Positions 1-12,090 of a stretch of 64,000 nt of DNA are shown here, in pieces; within the stretch, counting starts at the first letter, position 1, and every line of letters starts with the position of its first letter. Made by a program: the position numbers and the translations under genes. Location of the stretch: NCBI GenBank assembly GCA_038380435.1, contig JAWZYU010000019.1:23089801-23153800 (forward strand). Direction: 5' to 3'. The notes beneath the pieces are model-generated. The model was not told the DNA's origin. It made no database searches and saw only the letters and a program-made list of their open reading frames with translations. This stretch comes from Ryuthela nishihirai. Taxonomy: Eukaryota; Arthropoda; Arachnida; Araneae; Heptathelidae.

Positions 1-283
1 GCTTTGTTCAGAAATTAATATAATAAGTATTTGAAAAAAGCTAATGATAGAACGAGAAAGAAGCAAAAAGTTGATTATGAAAATATGATACCTTCTAATA
101 CATTGCTCAGCATAGGAAATGCCATACCAAGAAGTATTTGTTGGAATGCCATGCAAATAGGTGGGTATGTGTCGACAGTTGGGTTATGGGAAGGAATGCA
201 GTTGCATATCAATTGCATGATAGGTGAGGGAGATAGGTCAAAACGACTACGTTTAGCCAAGTTTGGTTGTCCTCACCTGGACA
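1..283. other. No recognisable gene
   Basis: An open frame runs across most of this stretch on the + strand, but its translation resembles nothing I recognise and it ends where the Tc1-like relic begins. It may be the 5' flank of that element. I see no clear terminal inverted repeat. Confidence 0.3.
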
Positions 284-1335
284 TGTTCACCACTGCATTC
301 GAGTGATCTCGGTGGCAAAATAACGTGTAAGGAGTGAGAATGCCTAGGTAAAGTCATTGGAATCCTACCATCACACAGATGTCATAGGACTATGTAGGGC
401 TGGTTGGTCCCTGCATCACAATGTGGTGAAAATGCATCAGGATACAACTGTCAGCTGAATTTAGTGAAGTGATTGGTGAAAGGTAAAATGCTTCACTGTA
501 GTGGGACTGGTGTACGTAGGCAGACATATGAATGGCTCGATTGCAGCATTCAATGGCAAGCCATAGCAGCTCCACAATCCACAGCAAACGACATTCAACA
601 CAGTGTACAGGTAGCTAAAGACATCCCTGTGTCAACATGGACTGTGAATCTTAGATTGGCTGAGGCAGGTGTGCACTCTCATTGGCCATTGCGACGATAG
701 CCACTCACTGCAGCACAAAGGTTGCAGTTCTTCCATGTAATGTAACATGCAGATGTCCATACCAGACATGCATGGTGAGACAAATGGAATCATGTTGTAT
801 TCAGCAATGAGTCTCTCTTCTATCTCAGTACCGACGATTGCCAATTGAGAGTCTGGAGACTACATGGTCACCAATCTGAACTTGCTGCCATCCGTGAGAG
901 TCATATGGCACCTTAGCCTGGTGTCATGGTTTGTGGTGCTATCAGTTTCAACAGCTGTTCATCTCTCATATGCATAATGGTGCAATGACAGCATGACGAT
1001 ATGTCAAGGTGCTGCAGCCTGTTTTGTTGCTGTATCTCCATGGTATCCCTGAAGTCCAGTTTAAATAGAATAATGCCTGCCCACACACTGCCAACATCAG
1101 CAGACAGTGCCTATAAGGTGTCCAGGTGCTGCCTTGGCCAGTGCTATTCCCAGACTTTTCCCAAATAGAGAACATGTGGGATGTCATTGGCAGACGACTT
1201 CATGCCTCTGTACGACCCCTTTACAATGTCAATGAATTGGGGACACAGGTCAATGACACATGATCCGTAATACCTGAGCATACCATCCGGGGATTTTTTC
1301 CACTCGATGCCACACTGTATTGCCAATTGTGTAGC
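284..1335 (+). pseudogene. Decayed Tc1-like transposase
   Basis: A cut-and-paste DDE transposase relic of the Tc1 group, read across several frames. Near 284 a 'TAFE' start resembles the Tc1 N-terminus. At about 630-700 the translation gives 'VSTWTVNLRLAEAGVHSHW', then a PLRR/PLTAAQR stretch typical of the linker before the DDE core. At about 785-960 it gives 'NHVVFSNESLFYLSTDD', an RVWR motif and 'PGVMVCGAISFNS', which match the region around the first catalytic Asp in Tc1 proteins; here that position reads as Asn (FSNES). Frame breaks lie near 700, 750 and 780 and beyond 960, so no intact protein is possible. Ends and TIRs were not found. Confidence 0.8.
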
Positions 1336-2688
1336 CCAGCATGTCGGTCATATGACCTACTGATTCAGACCACATTATACTGTCTGCTCACCAATTACAT
1401 TCATGTAATCCTTCAGAAATTAAATCACTTCTTTCCCACCTGCTTGTTTACATGTGGTGAATTTTGTCTCATTTTGTGCATTCCTTCATGGTGTGCCATT
1501 TTCTGTGTCGAGCAATGCAAATATTATGTGATATTTATATTTCAATAGAAGTTATCGGTCTGCATCTAATATATTTTTGTTAAATATTTCAATATCTCTG
1601 AGAGTACCTAACATTTGCTTTTATTTTCAAATCTTCAATGAACCACAATCAAGTTGGCAAAAAATCAACAGTTGCCTAACCAAAGTTTTACTTCTTCACC
1701 TTACACATTCTTTGATTCTTTTTCCGAAAAACAGTAGGTGCACAGAGGCAGTGTAATTGAGTGTTGTTAGCAAGGTATGAACTATGCCACATGCATCACA
1801 CATGAGAGCTTGAAATTAGCCATGCCACAAGAAAAATCATGCATCTGTGAGATATAGGCTTACCATCAGTTTATGCAGCATAAGTAGGCAATCTGTATTT
1901 GACTCCCTTAGAGTGTATGAATTATTGATCCTCTCACCTACTGTGAGTTGGCCATCATGCAGATGTCCAGACTATTGCACCATTGTACAACTGCCTTATT
2001 AAATTTTCTGTGGGGAAGAGATGTCCCAGGTTTCACCAAACTAAAATCAGCACATTTACTAAATTTTCCATTTCTGAAACCAGGAAATTCATTGAGATGT
2101 CCTGTTTTTTTATTAATTGAAATATGGATACCGTAATTGAAGTGAAGCACTTGTGTGTGCTTAGTCTAGTAACTTAACCTGCAGTCTTGCATAGCATATT
2201 AACTTAATATGCATAAGAATGCTACCATCTTTTATATAAAATATTACTGTGATGCAGTGAAGTCTTTGTGCAGATTTTGAATAGTAACCTAAACTGCAAT
2301 AGCCAGCTTCCATGTTTTACAGATAATATTCTAAATGCAATAAATAAGATGTATTTAATTGACACAGGATTCTATCTTTTTCATAGCAGCAAATGAATAT
2401 AAAAATGTATTGAAAATGTAATCATTTAGAGACCATAACTAATCCAAAATTTTCAGTTCTTCTGGAGACAACCCACTGTTTTAAGTTGCCATAAAGTGTT
2501 GAAATAGCAGAAAATGAAATAACAGCTATCAGTTAGATTATGAATATCAATTTAAAAACTTTATAAACATTCATATTCCTTTAAAAAAATAATATGAGAG
2601 TATCAGGGGAACATTTGTATTGAGCATTTATTCTTTAATAAAATATTAGTATTCAGTTTTAATACCCGATCAGTCAAAAAAATTAACT
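1336..2688. other. No gene; AT-rich unassigned DNA
   Basis: Nothing in this stretch reads as a conserved protein. Opposed 60-70-codon frames around 1938-2150 are mutual shadows and are not recognised. The DNA is AT-rich, with many poly-A/T runs after about 2200. Confidence 0.5.
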
Positions 2689-2689
2689 T

Positions 2690-3440
2690 TACAACTTTTT
2701 TGCCATATAACTAATGAAAGGAATTATGGCATATTATATGCCAAATAAATTCGGCATTTAATTCTAGATTTTCTGAAAATAAAGTATTTTACAAAAAAGA
2801 TTGACTAGTTTTATTTTAATGGCACTTTTTTTCACTTATTTAAAAATTAAAAAAAAATTTTAAATAAGTGAAAAATGCATCTGGCAACAAATAAAAATTT
2901 ATTTAGGAAACTAAAATGGCCAAGTGGATAGGATACTTGGCTACTGATATAAGGACCTGGGTTTGAGCCCTGGGTAAGGCATGGATGTTTGTAATGTTTT
3001 TCTGCTGAGGTCCCGCCACCCTCTCAGATCTACTGTGACGTATAAACTGACAGGTTCCTATCAGACCACTGAAAAGCAGCTGCTTGAGGGGGTATTTTTT
3101 TTTTTAATAGACAGAAATGATTATAATGCACATGAATAGAAAGGCTATTTATTTCTGAATAACAAAAAATAAACAATTTTCTTGTTTAAAGTTAGCATTT
3201 CTTCCATTTTGTAATTTTTTTCTCCATACCATGCTTTGAGAAAAGTTCAGGTTTGTTGCAGAGTTCAATAAACAAGTCAACTTAGAATATGTTTAATAAA
3301 TAACTAATCAACAGAAATAGGTCATGTTATATTCCAAATTAAAGAGAATTTAATTCTGAATTTTATTGAAGTAAAAAATATGAATATTGTGATAACATAT
3401 TAATTTTAATAACATTTTTTACAGTGGTATACCAAAAAAA
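2690..3440 (+). repeat. Dispersed repeat D, interrupted by a SINE-B
   Basis: This stretch shares blocks with 16735-17170: a block around 'aataatgcatgttatata', a 'caacagaaataggtcatg' block, and 'ataatgcacatgaa'. The second block is also found near 15845-15880. The SINE-B at 2911-3105 divides this copy. No protein is encoded. Class unknown; it is perhaps a non-autonomous DNA element. A near-perfect inverted repeat lies at about 2829-2875 (cacttattta / taaataagtg arms). Confidence 0.45.
2911..3105 (+). mobile_element. SINE-B (tRNA-derived), near full length
   Basis: The head is a degenerate tRNA with an A box (tggccaagtgg) and a B box (ggtttgagccc), resembling Ser/Leu-type tRNA genes. The body carries 'ttctgctgaggtcc' and the family's 3' tail 'agcagctgcttgaggggg' followed by a T-rich run. 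The B box has drifted from ggttcgagccc, so this is an older copy than the one at 3512. Confidence 0.8.
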
Positions 3441-3511
3441 GGCACATATTTCATAAATTACTCGCAGAATTTTCCATTTTTAAGAGTAGTTAGCAATTTT
3501 TTGTTAATTAT

Positions 3512-3712
3512 CAGGAGACTTGGCCGAGTGGTTAGCGCGCTTGGCTACTGATCTACGGGACCTGGGTTCGAGCCCCGGGTAAGGCATGAATGTTTGTGTT
3601 ATTTTTCTGCTGAGGTCCTGCCATCCTCTCAGATCTTCTACTATGGCATATAAACTGATAAGCTCCTGTCAGACCTCTGTTGCAAGCAGCTGCTTGAGGG
3701 GATATTTATTTT
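3512..3712 (+). mobile_element. SINE-B, full length
   Basis: This is the best-preserved SINE-B copy. The head starts 'ggagacttggccgagtgg', keeps an intact A box and the B box ggttcgagccc, and ends with the 'agcagctgcttgagggg' tail and a short A/T-rich run. Pol III internal promoter elements are intact, so the head could be transcribed. Target duplications are not obvious. Confidence 0.85.
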
Positions 3713-4042
3713 ATAAACTTTAAGAAAAATATGTTGATAATAGTTTAAATCAAACTTCTAAGCTTAAATTATGGGATTACTTCAGTGGAGAGTGATGTTA
3801 ACAAACAAATTGGCAATACCATATAGTGCTTCTAAAATATGGCAATCAGATGGCCTTATCGAATTATTTATATTGTAGTTTAATAAAATATGCATCAAAT
3901 GAAAAAAAAAATATTTTTCAAGCTTGAATTACATATTTTTAATATATATGTATGTAAGAAAATTTTCAAGCAGAATTTAAAAAAAATGAAGTTTCATGTG
4001 TTGTACAAAAAACATCTATAGACATCCTTGACCCAGGAAGAG
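3713..4042 (+). repeat. Dispersed repeat C ending at TTAA
   Basis: A non-coding repeat with two other copies here: 36472-36810 (inverted) and 39560-42543 (split by element X3). Shared landmarks are 'aaatcaaacttct', 'gttaacaaa', 'aataaaatatgca' and 'caagcttgaatta'. The right end reads ccaggaagag followed by TTAA at 4043-4046. Ending at TTAA in all three copies suggests a piggyBac-like non-autonomous element, but the opposite terminus was not defined. Confidence 0.55.
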
Positions 4043-4046
4043 TTAA

Positions 4047-4734
4047 GAGAATTTCAAACAAAATAATCTCACAGAGAAATTTTAATAATGCACAAGCAAC
4101 TGCCACCCACCCACTCCCAAAATTGATAAATCTATTTAAAAATACTTTGGTTTAAACATGAATCTAAATTTCCATGAAAAACAATATAAAAATCAGGGTT
4201 ACCTCTGAAAAAACAAACTTATATTTCATACTTCATTCATCATATACCTAAACTAAATCAAGAACCAGAAACCATGTAAAATATACCAACAGACAATCCA
4301 GTAAATTGTCCAATACTGTGAAAATATATTACATCACTATCATACTGTTTGTATTTGACTTACATACTTGAAGCACTTTACATGCACTCAATCTGTAGTA
4401 GGGCTATCTATTGAGTTGAGCACTATGAATTGCAGAACTATATTTTTATTCTGCACATAAGCAAGAACTCTGAAAATAATTCAGTGGAGATTCTGATTAA
4501 AAAAAAAAACCCATCAAACTAAATAATCTCAATGGAGGCAACTATTTTAACCAGAGCATATCACTAAGCAATGCTTTCTAGAAAAAAAGATAATTTTATG
4601 TTCACAAAATTTATATAACTCTGTAAAACTAAATTTAAGAAAAAAGCATATAATGAATCCAAATTACTTTCAGAAACCCTGAATTTCTCACATTTCAACA
4701 CATTAGATGTAGTGTCATAAAGCTGATGCTTAAT
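4047..4734. other. No gene; AT-rich unassigned DNA
   Basis: No conserved reading frame and no repeat shared with the rest of the window was recognised. Confidence 0.5.
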
Positions 4735-5800
4735 TGAAAAAAGCCCCAGGGGTTAAATAACACAATGGGCTAAACAATTGCAAAAATAATAAACAATGCA
4801 CCACCTATCCACACTCAAAAAAGCACCTGGGGTTAAATAACCTAGTGGGCTAAAAGAATCGTGAAAACAAAACCTTGTAAATATAGCACTTCCAATCTGC
4901 ACTTGGAAAAACCTCAGGGGTTAAATATAACCTGGTGGCATAAAACAATCACAAAAAATCATAAACAAAGCACTGCCATCTCCACACTAGAAAAGAGCCC
5001 TGAGTATTAAATAACCAAGTAGGGCAAAACAATTGCAAAAATGCAAAAAAGATAAACAGCACATCTCTGATCCATACATAGAAAAAGCCCCAGGGATTAA
5101 AACATCCAATCGACTAAGACCATAATGAAATGCACAAAATCGTAAACAATACACTGCCGATCTGCACTAAAAAAAAACTGTAGGATTTGAAGTATCCAAA
5201 AGACTAAAACAATTGTGAAAAATGCAAAAAGCATAATAGGTCAAATAACCCAGTGTGCTAAAAATAATAATAATACCCCCTCAAGCAGCTGCTTGCCACA
5301 GAGGTCTGACAGGAGCCTGTCAGTTTATATGCCATAGTAGAAGGTCTGTGAGTGATGGCAAGACCTCAGCAGAAAAACAACACACACATCCATGCCTTAC
5401 CCGGGGCTCGAACCCAGGTCCCTTAGATCAGTAGCCAAGCGCGCTAAACAAACAATTGCAAAAATGTGCAAAATCATAAACAGTGCTGCTGATTCACACT
5501 TGAAAGAGCCCTAGTGGTTAAAACACCACTGGACTAAAACAATCATGAAAACTCAAAATAAAATAAAATAAATAAATAAAATAAACAAAACACCCCCATG
5601 CACGCTTGTAAAAAACCTTAGTGGTTAAATAATCCAGTAGTCCAAAACAATCACAAAAATGCAAAAAAATTGTTAATGGTTCACCTCTAATGCACACTAT
5701 AAAAACACCCAATGGGCTAAAACAGTAAAAAAAACATAACCAGTGCACCACTAATCTATATCCAAAAAAATCTCCAGGGGCTTAATAACACAATGGGTAA
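4735..5800. repeat. Diverged minisatellite, about 86-bp unit
   Basis: At least ten diverged units begin 'aaaagccccaggggttaaa' and continue 'taacacaatgggctaaaaca', followed by an A-rich spacer and 'aaacaatgcaccacc'. The core 'aaaagcccc...taaataa' resembles the minisatellite inside the X elements (23.4, 33.6 and 40.1 kb). A SINE-B (5273-5447) is inserted in the array, so the array is older than that SINE. Confidence 0.75.
5273..5447 (-). mobile_element. SINE-B, nearly full length, inserted in a minisatellite
   Basis: Reverse-strand copy. The tail (ccccctcaagcagctgct on the + strand) comes first, then the body, the B box (gggctcgaacc) and most of the anticodon arm. The outer part of the head is missing at about 5447. 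Confidence 0.85.
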
Positions 5801-6779
5801 AAAAAAGCTCCCTAAGAGCATATAAATGAACTGAAAAAAAATTTTTTTTAGCATAATCTAAATTTATGTATTAAATGCCCAAATCACAACTTTTTCATTT
5901 TTGAATAACACCACATTCCCCATTAGCATGCATACTTCTTGAAACATGAATATAAAAGTCTAAAACAAAATATTTCAAATTTGCCTATATTCTCCATTAA
6001 CACAGCAGCAACCATCACGTAAAGCTACAAAAAAATACAATTAGATGTCAAACTTCCCATAATAATCCATATCAATGAATCAAAATCCCCACATATTAGA
6101 ACTACTTATCATCCTCAAGCTGCCATGAGCTACAGAGGTCCAACCAGACTGCACAATTCAGTTCTCCAACCATATCTGTCCTGAGCCTCTGCATCCTAGG
6201 TCTTCCCCTATTTCTGGGGCCTTTAGGCACACTGTTCATAACCCTATTCACCTAATTATAAACCTAATCTATAATATTCCATATGGGCAACATGGCCAAA
6301 CTAATGGAGTCTCTCTCTGCACAATATTATGCTTAAAGGAGGTTGACGACTCCTTTGTCTAACCTCATCCTTAGTTACAAAGTTGAACCATCTAATACCC
6401 AAAATACTGCATAAGCATCTAGTTCCTGTTATCTTGTTTACTAAGTGTCCAAGTTTCACTACCATAACTAACCCTAGAAAGAATCAAACTATTATACAGT
6501 CTACTTTTAATCTTTAGGTGTATATGCCTATTTCTCCACACTCTCCATAAATTCTTAAAAGTTCCAGCAGCAATTCCTGTTCGTCTGTTATCTCATGCCG
6601 TACATCACCAGTATCTGTTACATAGCTCCCAAGATAATTAAACTATGACACCTGCTCAAGACTGAAACCTTTCAGATTAACTGAATCACAGCCTGCCTAA
6701 CCAATTTTCATCTCTTTAGTTTTCTCTCATTTTATAACCAAACCTACTCTACTACCAGTCTCATCAACAGCTCGAATGA

Positions 6780-7861
6780 AAGAGTTTATCTCATCAGCAT
6801 CATTTGCCAAAAGTGCTAAATCATCAACATAATCTAAATCAGAAATTTTCATATTTCCAGACCATTTAAGGCCAAAACCTTTCCCTTCCAGTGAATTAAA
6901 TCCTTCAGAAATTTATTCCAGCATAACATAATCAATAACCAAAATAAAGAGAGAAGGAGACAAAATGCACCCTTGTTGAACACCAGAAGTAATGCTAAAC
7001 CAATTGCTACAAACCTTACCAACTCTCACACATGACTCAGTGTTATTATAGAGAGCTTTCATTATGTTAACTAACTTGTCTAGTATACCATATGATTTCA
7101 CAATCAACCACAAATTATGACGATCAACAGAGTAATTTTTTGCGAACAACGAAAGCCTTTTTGAAATCAACATAGCTAGCAACCAAAGTTTTCTGAAACT
7201 CTAAACATTTCTCAAGAATCTGCCTAAGTGAAAATATCTGATCTACACATCCCCTACCACTTCTGAATCCACATTGCTCATCATGCAATTGACTCTCAAC
7301 CAGATTCTTAATTCTGTTAAGCACATTCTATTTAGCAAAGAACTTTCCCTGGAACAGAGAGTAGGCTGATACCCCTATAGTTATCACAAGAATTGCGATC
7401 ACTTTTTTGAAAATAGGGATAACAATATCTCTGGTAAAATCCTTAGGAACCATGCCTTTATCATAAAAGATATTCAGAATTTCAGTCATCCAAGTGGTAA
7501 CCAAAACATTCCCAGCTCTAAGCATTTCCGTAGTAATTTCATCTACCCCTGGAGATTTATGTAGTTTAAGTTTAGAAACAGCCAAAATAACTTCAGATTG
7601 TGTTATAGGGCCAACATTAAAGCCACCAATGCATCTATCATCATTGCAAACAATGGGAATAGAACTAACCACATTGTTTAGAATATCACTGAAATGCTCA
7701 GCCCACCTAGCCATGAGATAATCCTCACCTTCTATAAACATACCTTGTTTATCCTTGAATCCCTGTATACCTTTCTGTTTTCTACCACACAAAACATTAA
7801 CTATCTGGTACAGCTCTCTGCTGTTGTGCTGTCTAACTGCTTCCTCGGCTTTGTCAGCCAA
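6780..7861 (-). pseudogene. LINE reverse transcriptase (broken)
   Basis: RT domain in at least three frames. 7861-7400 carries the N-terminal part, with 'KLHKSPGVDEITTEMLRAG' (the RT-1 'K..K.PG.D.I..E.L' motif). 7324-7150 carries 'CGFRSGRGCVDQIFSLRQI', ending at the DFKKAF motif that holds the first catalytic Asp. 7120-6913 carries 'SITSGVQQGCILSPSLF' (the G-V-x-Q-G motif). At about 6800-6835 it gives 'DYVDDLALLAN', the YxDD catalytic box. All core motifs survive, but frame changes near 7330, 7140 and 6900 disable the protein. Confidence 0.85.
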
Positions 7862-8174
7862 ACCATCAAGCCAAAGATTCTTATCAGCAGCTAACTGATC
7901 TTTTACACGTTATTAAGTTCTCTGTAATGCTTTCTATTAGGATTAGTAGGGTATTGATTAAGGACATTCCTGCAGTTTCTTCTTTCTGAAATAAGCTCAA
8001 GTTCCTTATCACTCAAATAATTCTGCCTCTGCCCCTTTTTTTCCTACAAGAGTAATGTTAGTCTCCAAAAAAGCCTTTTTGAAACGGTCTCATTCTTCCT
8101 CCACTTCAGTAGTAAGCAAACCATGACTGTCATAATGAACTTATCATGGTAAGCTTTAGCTATAACTGGGTCAT

Positions 8175-8971
8175 TCAGAGTTTCAGAATTAAAGGTAAAT
8201 TTTTAAACTTAGCACAATGCTTCTTAAGTTTAAACTGCAAGACACTTTTAACAAGGTAATGGTCAGATCCAATTTCAGCTCCCCTATGTGACCTGGTGTT
8301 CCTAACAGAACTAACCCAATAGCTGTTAATTAATATATAATCTGTCATATTCCTATATAGCTCATCTGGTGAAACCCATGTATACTTATGTATGTCATGG
8401 TGTTTGTAATAAATGTTAGTTATTCTCAAACCATTAAGTTTACTTACCTGTAGGAGATGTTGCCCATTGTCATTTGCAGCTACCAATACCAAAAGGGCCT
8501 ATCACCCTTCCCCAAAGGTCAGAGTCAGTACCAGCTTTGGCATTGAAGTCACCTAGAACAAAGTAATATTTTTTCTTTCTTGATAGAATTCAAAATATCC
8601 TGAAGTTGTCCATAAAACCTTTCTTTCTCACACACAACTCATTGGCATGAGAACTCATCGGCATCCTCAGTGGGGGCATAACAGCAGATAACATTCAAGT
8701 CTTTAATGCTTGTGTGAAATTTTGCTGTAAGAAATCTTTCATTAATGCACTCATATCCTCTAAGATAATCACTAGCATGTCTGCTCAGAAGCAGACCTAT
8801 GCCTTGGTGATGCTTATTATCTTCCTTTCCTGATAAGAGAAATTTAAGATTATTTCTAAGAATCTGACCTTTATCTTTCCATCTGGTCTCTTGTAAGTCG
8901 AAAATATCTAAATTATAATGGCGGAATTCTATTGTGAGGACATCAAGAGAATAAGCTCTGTGCAGAGTCAC
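8175..8971 (-). pseudogene. LINE apurinic endonuclease (broken)
   Basis: The AP-endonuclease-like nicking domain of the same LINE. The first frame (8971-8639) starts 'MTLHRAYSLDVLTIEF' and has 'LQETRWK', which includes the metal-binding Glu, plus 'NVICCYAPTEDADEF'. A frame break near 8640-8500 removes the continuous G-D-F-N segment, although its coding is visible near 8545-8560. The second frame (8492-8175) gives 'GAEIGSDHYLVKSVLQ' with the conserved SDH catalytic triplet. In homologues such a domain nicks target DNA to prime reverse transcription. Confidence 0.85.
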
Positions 8972-9518
8972 ATTCCAATTACCTATGGAGAGAAAATCAT
9001 TAATGCGATGTTTAAAGAAACTTTATTGGGAGAGGTAATGCCGACAATATGAAACAGCCCTCTATTCGCAGGCATGGAGCAAAGACCTGTTTCCCCACCA
9101 CTAAAAGCTAAAGCCATCTACACTGGAAGACTTCCTCCAATATAGAATTTGATGATACCCATAGAAGGAAGAGTTCAGGTGCTTGCAATGACTTCTGCTC
9201 AGGATTATCTACCAGCTGATAAAATGCATCCTGTGCACAACCCACAAAAAAAAAAACACAGCGGCAGATTTTCCCTCCACAGAAGCCCACCAGAGCAGCA
9301 AATTCAGAATCCATAATCAAGCTCAGAGCTTAATCCAATCTAGTAAGTTTATATGGTCAGCACCAGAACCCTGTGTGGTTGACCACTCTCCAGCAGGGTA
9401 AAAATAAATGAAAAATAGCCATAGTCATCCAGATCAGTAGGCCACACTAATCTGGCAGCCCTCCCCTTCTGTTCACTTCCACAAAAGAGTATCTCTTTTG
9501 AAAGGTACTAATGGCCTG

Positions 9519-9899
9519 TGGGGTGGGGGTAGCTCAGTTGGTAGTGCTCCAGGTTCATAATCTGCAGTTCTGAGGTTCGAGTCCCAGTTGGGTCAGCGTT
9601 GAGATTTATCTCCGCAAAAATCTCCACCCTGCTCACAGTCAGTAGGGGACACCGATGGGCTTGGAAGAGGCTGCCGTCCGTCGGACAGGATGTTAAGCCA
9701 TACCTCCATGTGTGGGAGAGGTACACCCTACTCACGTTAAAGAACACGCTGGATGGCCTAACAGGAAGCTATCATCTGTCTCCCAACAGCTGTTCCAGTG
9801 GGTCCTCTCCCCCAACCTTCTCTGAGCCTTTGGGGTCTTATGACCTGGCCATTTAGCCCATTGTGTGCAAAAAATTGCTGCTCAGAACAACCAAACCCA
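9519..9899 (+). mobile_element. SINE-A inserted in the LINE leader
   Basis: Full-length tRNA-derived SINE with head 'gggtagctcagttggtag' and B box 'ggttcgagtccc'. The long unrelated body includes 'aggggacaccgatgggct', and the 3' end reads 'gcccattgtgtgcaaaa' then acaacc. Target duplications actaatggcctg (9507-9518) and actaaaggcctg (9900-9911) flank it, with one mismatch. The flanks match the uninterrupted LINE leader elsewhere, so the insertion came after the LINE. Confidence 0.9.
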
Positions 9900-9990
9900 A
9901 CTAAAGGCCTGCACCAGCAGAAGAGAACGAAGGGTCGGACATTCGGTGCTAGACCTGGCCAATTCTATGCATCATCACAGGGGATTGGTA

Positions 9991-10767
9991 TAATTAAGCT
10001 GCAATGCCATGTTTTCCTTATATCCACACACTTCTACTAACTCACAGAACTCAAGACTTTACATTAGAATAATAGTAGTACTTCTCGACAGAAGAGTCCC
10101 ATTCGAAAATGTTTCTAACTCCATAGCTAATCAAGATTCTAAAAATTCTCTTATAAATCTCAAAAATACACCTATTTACTGCAATACCAACTCCACCAAA
10201 CTCTTAAAAATTTAAGTCATGGACTTTAAATATTACCCAACATTAACCAGAACAAAAAAAAAACACAATAAAATCAAAGATGTAAAACATAAATTGCTTC
10301 CCTACATAGTATTGTAATATTACATCTTTTAGCTGAACAAACACCGGTTGCAACAGCTATGCTGACTGCAACCTCCAGCAACTAATTCCCCAAGCCTGTT
10401 GCACCAATCAACATTGGACTCTGGTAAATTACATTTTGTCATTTCTCTAGATCTTCTTTATATTGTTGTAAAGGGAAATACTTAAAGTTAATGATAATTT
10501 ATACTGTATAATAGCAAGTAATGAATAGCTAATTCTATGGCCATAGGGGCAAAATGATTAGGCTTAAGTACCAAGACTTGTTATGCATACCTCATCCTTA
10601 TAGTGAAGTTTTAGGGTGCTTTGATGTAAATACAGCTTTAATCGTGATTAAATTTTCGTACATAAACAGTGAATAAACACAAACAAAACAGGAAAGTAAG
10701 CACGAGCACAATTTATAACCTTTTCCCAACAAGATACAAGTTTGTAAATGCTATTCTGGTTGTAAAT
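9991..10767. other. No gene; G-poor + strand at 9990-10270
   Basis: No conserved frame was found. The first 280 bases are strikingly poor in G on the + strand, like the interior of element X3 at 39.7-42.3 kb. No TIRs of that family were found here. Confidence 0.4.
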
Positions 10768-10779
10768 CTTGATGTTTAG

Positions 10780-11158
10780 GGGACAGGGGTGGCTCAGTCG
10801 GCAGCATGCGAGGCTGGTAATCTGTAGTTCCCAGGTTCGAGTCCAAGCTGTGTCAGCGTTGAGATTTATCTCTGTAAATTTCCCCGCCCTGCCCACGGTC
10901 AATAGGGGACACCGATGGGCTTGGAAAGCCACCGTCCGTCTGATGGGATGTTAACGGCCCCGTGTACGGAGAGTCATACCCTGTGCACGATAAAGAACAT
11001 GCTGGATGGCCTTGACGGGAGGCTACCATCTGGTCTCCCAACAGCTATTCCAGTGGGTCCCCTCCCCCAACCTTCTCTGAGCCTTCGGGATCCTGTGACC
11101 TGACCATTTAGCCCATTGTTTGAAAAAAAGTGCTGCTCAGAGGTAAAACAACCCAACC
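10780..11158 (+). mobile_element. SINE-A, full length
   Basis: Complete head-to-tail copy (head 'aggggtggctcagtcgg', B box ggttcgagtcc). Perfect 12-bp target duplications cttgatgtttag lie at 10768-10779 and 11159-11170. The right flank is a mariner relic, so the SINE landed at or next to its 3' end. Confidence 0.9.
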
Positions 11159-11170
11159 CTTGATGTTTAG

Positions 11171-12090
11171 AAGCAAAGAAAGCAGCCAACTCAAATTTCC
11201 ACTGCTTCTCAGTTTTGAAATTGTCAGTCGCACATATGATTATCTGGCATAAAGAAAAATATGGTAGTTGAATGGTGTGATGTATGGGGAATGCGGAGGA
11301 TGGGGTAGAATTTCCCAACCAAGGCTATGGAGCTTTCTCAGGTCACTCATGCTGTGTGAGAATGAGCATTGTCCTGAAGGACCACACCTTTGTGAAGAAC
11401 ACGTACAGACTGGTTTTGGAGCAGTGCATCTGACACCCATTGTAACTGTGCCGAGATGCAGTGATTATTTGACAAGTGGTAAGAAGCTCATAATGGACAA
11501 TACCAGCTGTAATCTACCAGACACAACAAAATTTTTTGTTGGTGGATCCTAGGCTTTGATGTGTGCAGTACACGCTCACTGGATGACAACCAATGATACG
11601 GACATTTGATGTTCCTGTAGACAATCCATTATCCATCGCACATCAACAACCTGTCCAAAAATAGCTCATTTTTGGTGTGAAAGCAGCAACAAGCAGATTG
11701 TAAGCTGCTGGAGTTTGTTGTTGGCAGTCAGTTCATGTGAAATCCATTTGCTCAGTTTCTAGACTTTTGCTAGGTGATGAAAATGCAGATAAATGGTTTC
11801 GTCACTTACATGGAACCTTTCTGCAAGCTCTTAGCATGTTTGACATTGAATCCATTTTGATGCTGGCCTTCAGTTCATTGTCATCAATGATGGTTAGTCT
11901 TCCCTCGCCGGTTGAATTTTCAAGTGTCTCATCACATGACGCAAATTTTCTGAACCACTTTTGGGTTGTCCATTTGCTCACTGTTTTCTCTCCAAATGCC
12001 ATGCATATCTTGCTGGCTGCTTGCACCACTTTAGTTCCCAGTTTAAGCACACTTGAATAACTAACTGTATTCGATGCAGACATGTTTCGT
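11171..12090 (-). pseudogene. SETMAR-type mariner transposase relic
   Basis: Read from 12083 downwards. The N-terminal DNA-binding half gives 'SKICMAFGEKTVSKWTTQKW' followed by FRKFASCDETLEN and 'GRLTIIDDNELKASI', matching the paired HTH and linker of mariner/SETMAR proteins. The catalytic part is scrambled, but the region 11440-11240 gives 'LHSLGWEILPHPPHSPY', the hallmark 'LGWEVLPHPPYSPDLAPSDYHLF' region of mariner; the third Asp is replaced within SPYITPFNYH. Several frame changes exist between 11800 and 11440. Confidence 0.85.

Larger units (their letters stand above)
6060..9990 (-). mobile_element. RTE/CFDP2-like non-LTR retrotransposon (LINE)
   Basis: A 3.9-kb LINE in reverse orientation. 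The leader (about 9990-8980) is also seen in the copy at 18885 and in part at 63345. It is followed by an endonuclease domain, a reverse transcriptase domain and a C-terminal segment containing an FGHVARM-like motif near 6300. The order APE endonuclease then RT, with motifs like 'DEQCGFRSGRGCVDQIFSLR', fits RTE-type LINEs often annotated as craniofacial development protein 2-like. A SINE-A is inserted in the leader at 9519-9899. The coding region has frameshifts and stops, so it is not active. Confidence 0.85.

Noticed and set aside
1938..2150. Opposed 62- and 70-codon frames
   Set aside because: Both strands are open over the same bases, and neither translation matches a family I know.
3512..3590. 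Possible tRNA genes (also at 19180, 10785, 41590 and other SINE heads)
   Set aside because: A and B boxes are present but each is the head of a SINE with a family-specific body, and the cloverleaf stems are not maintained.
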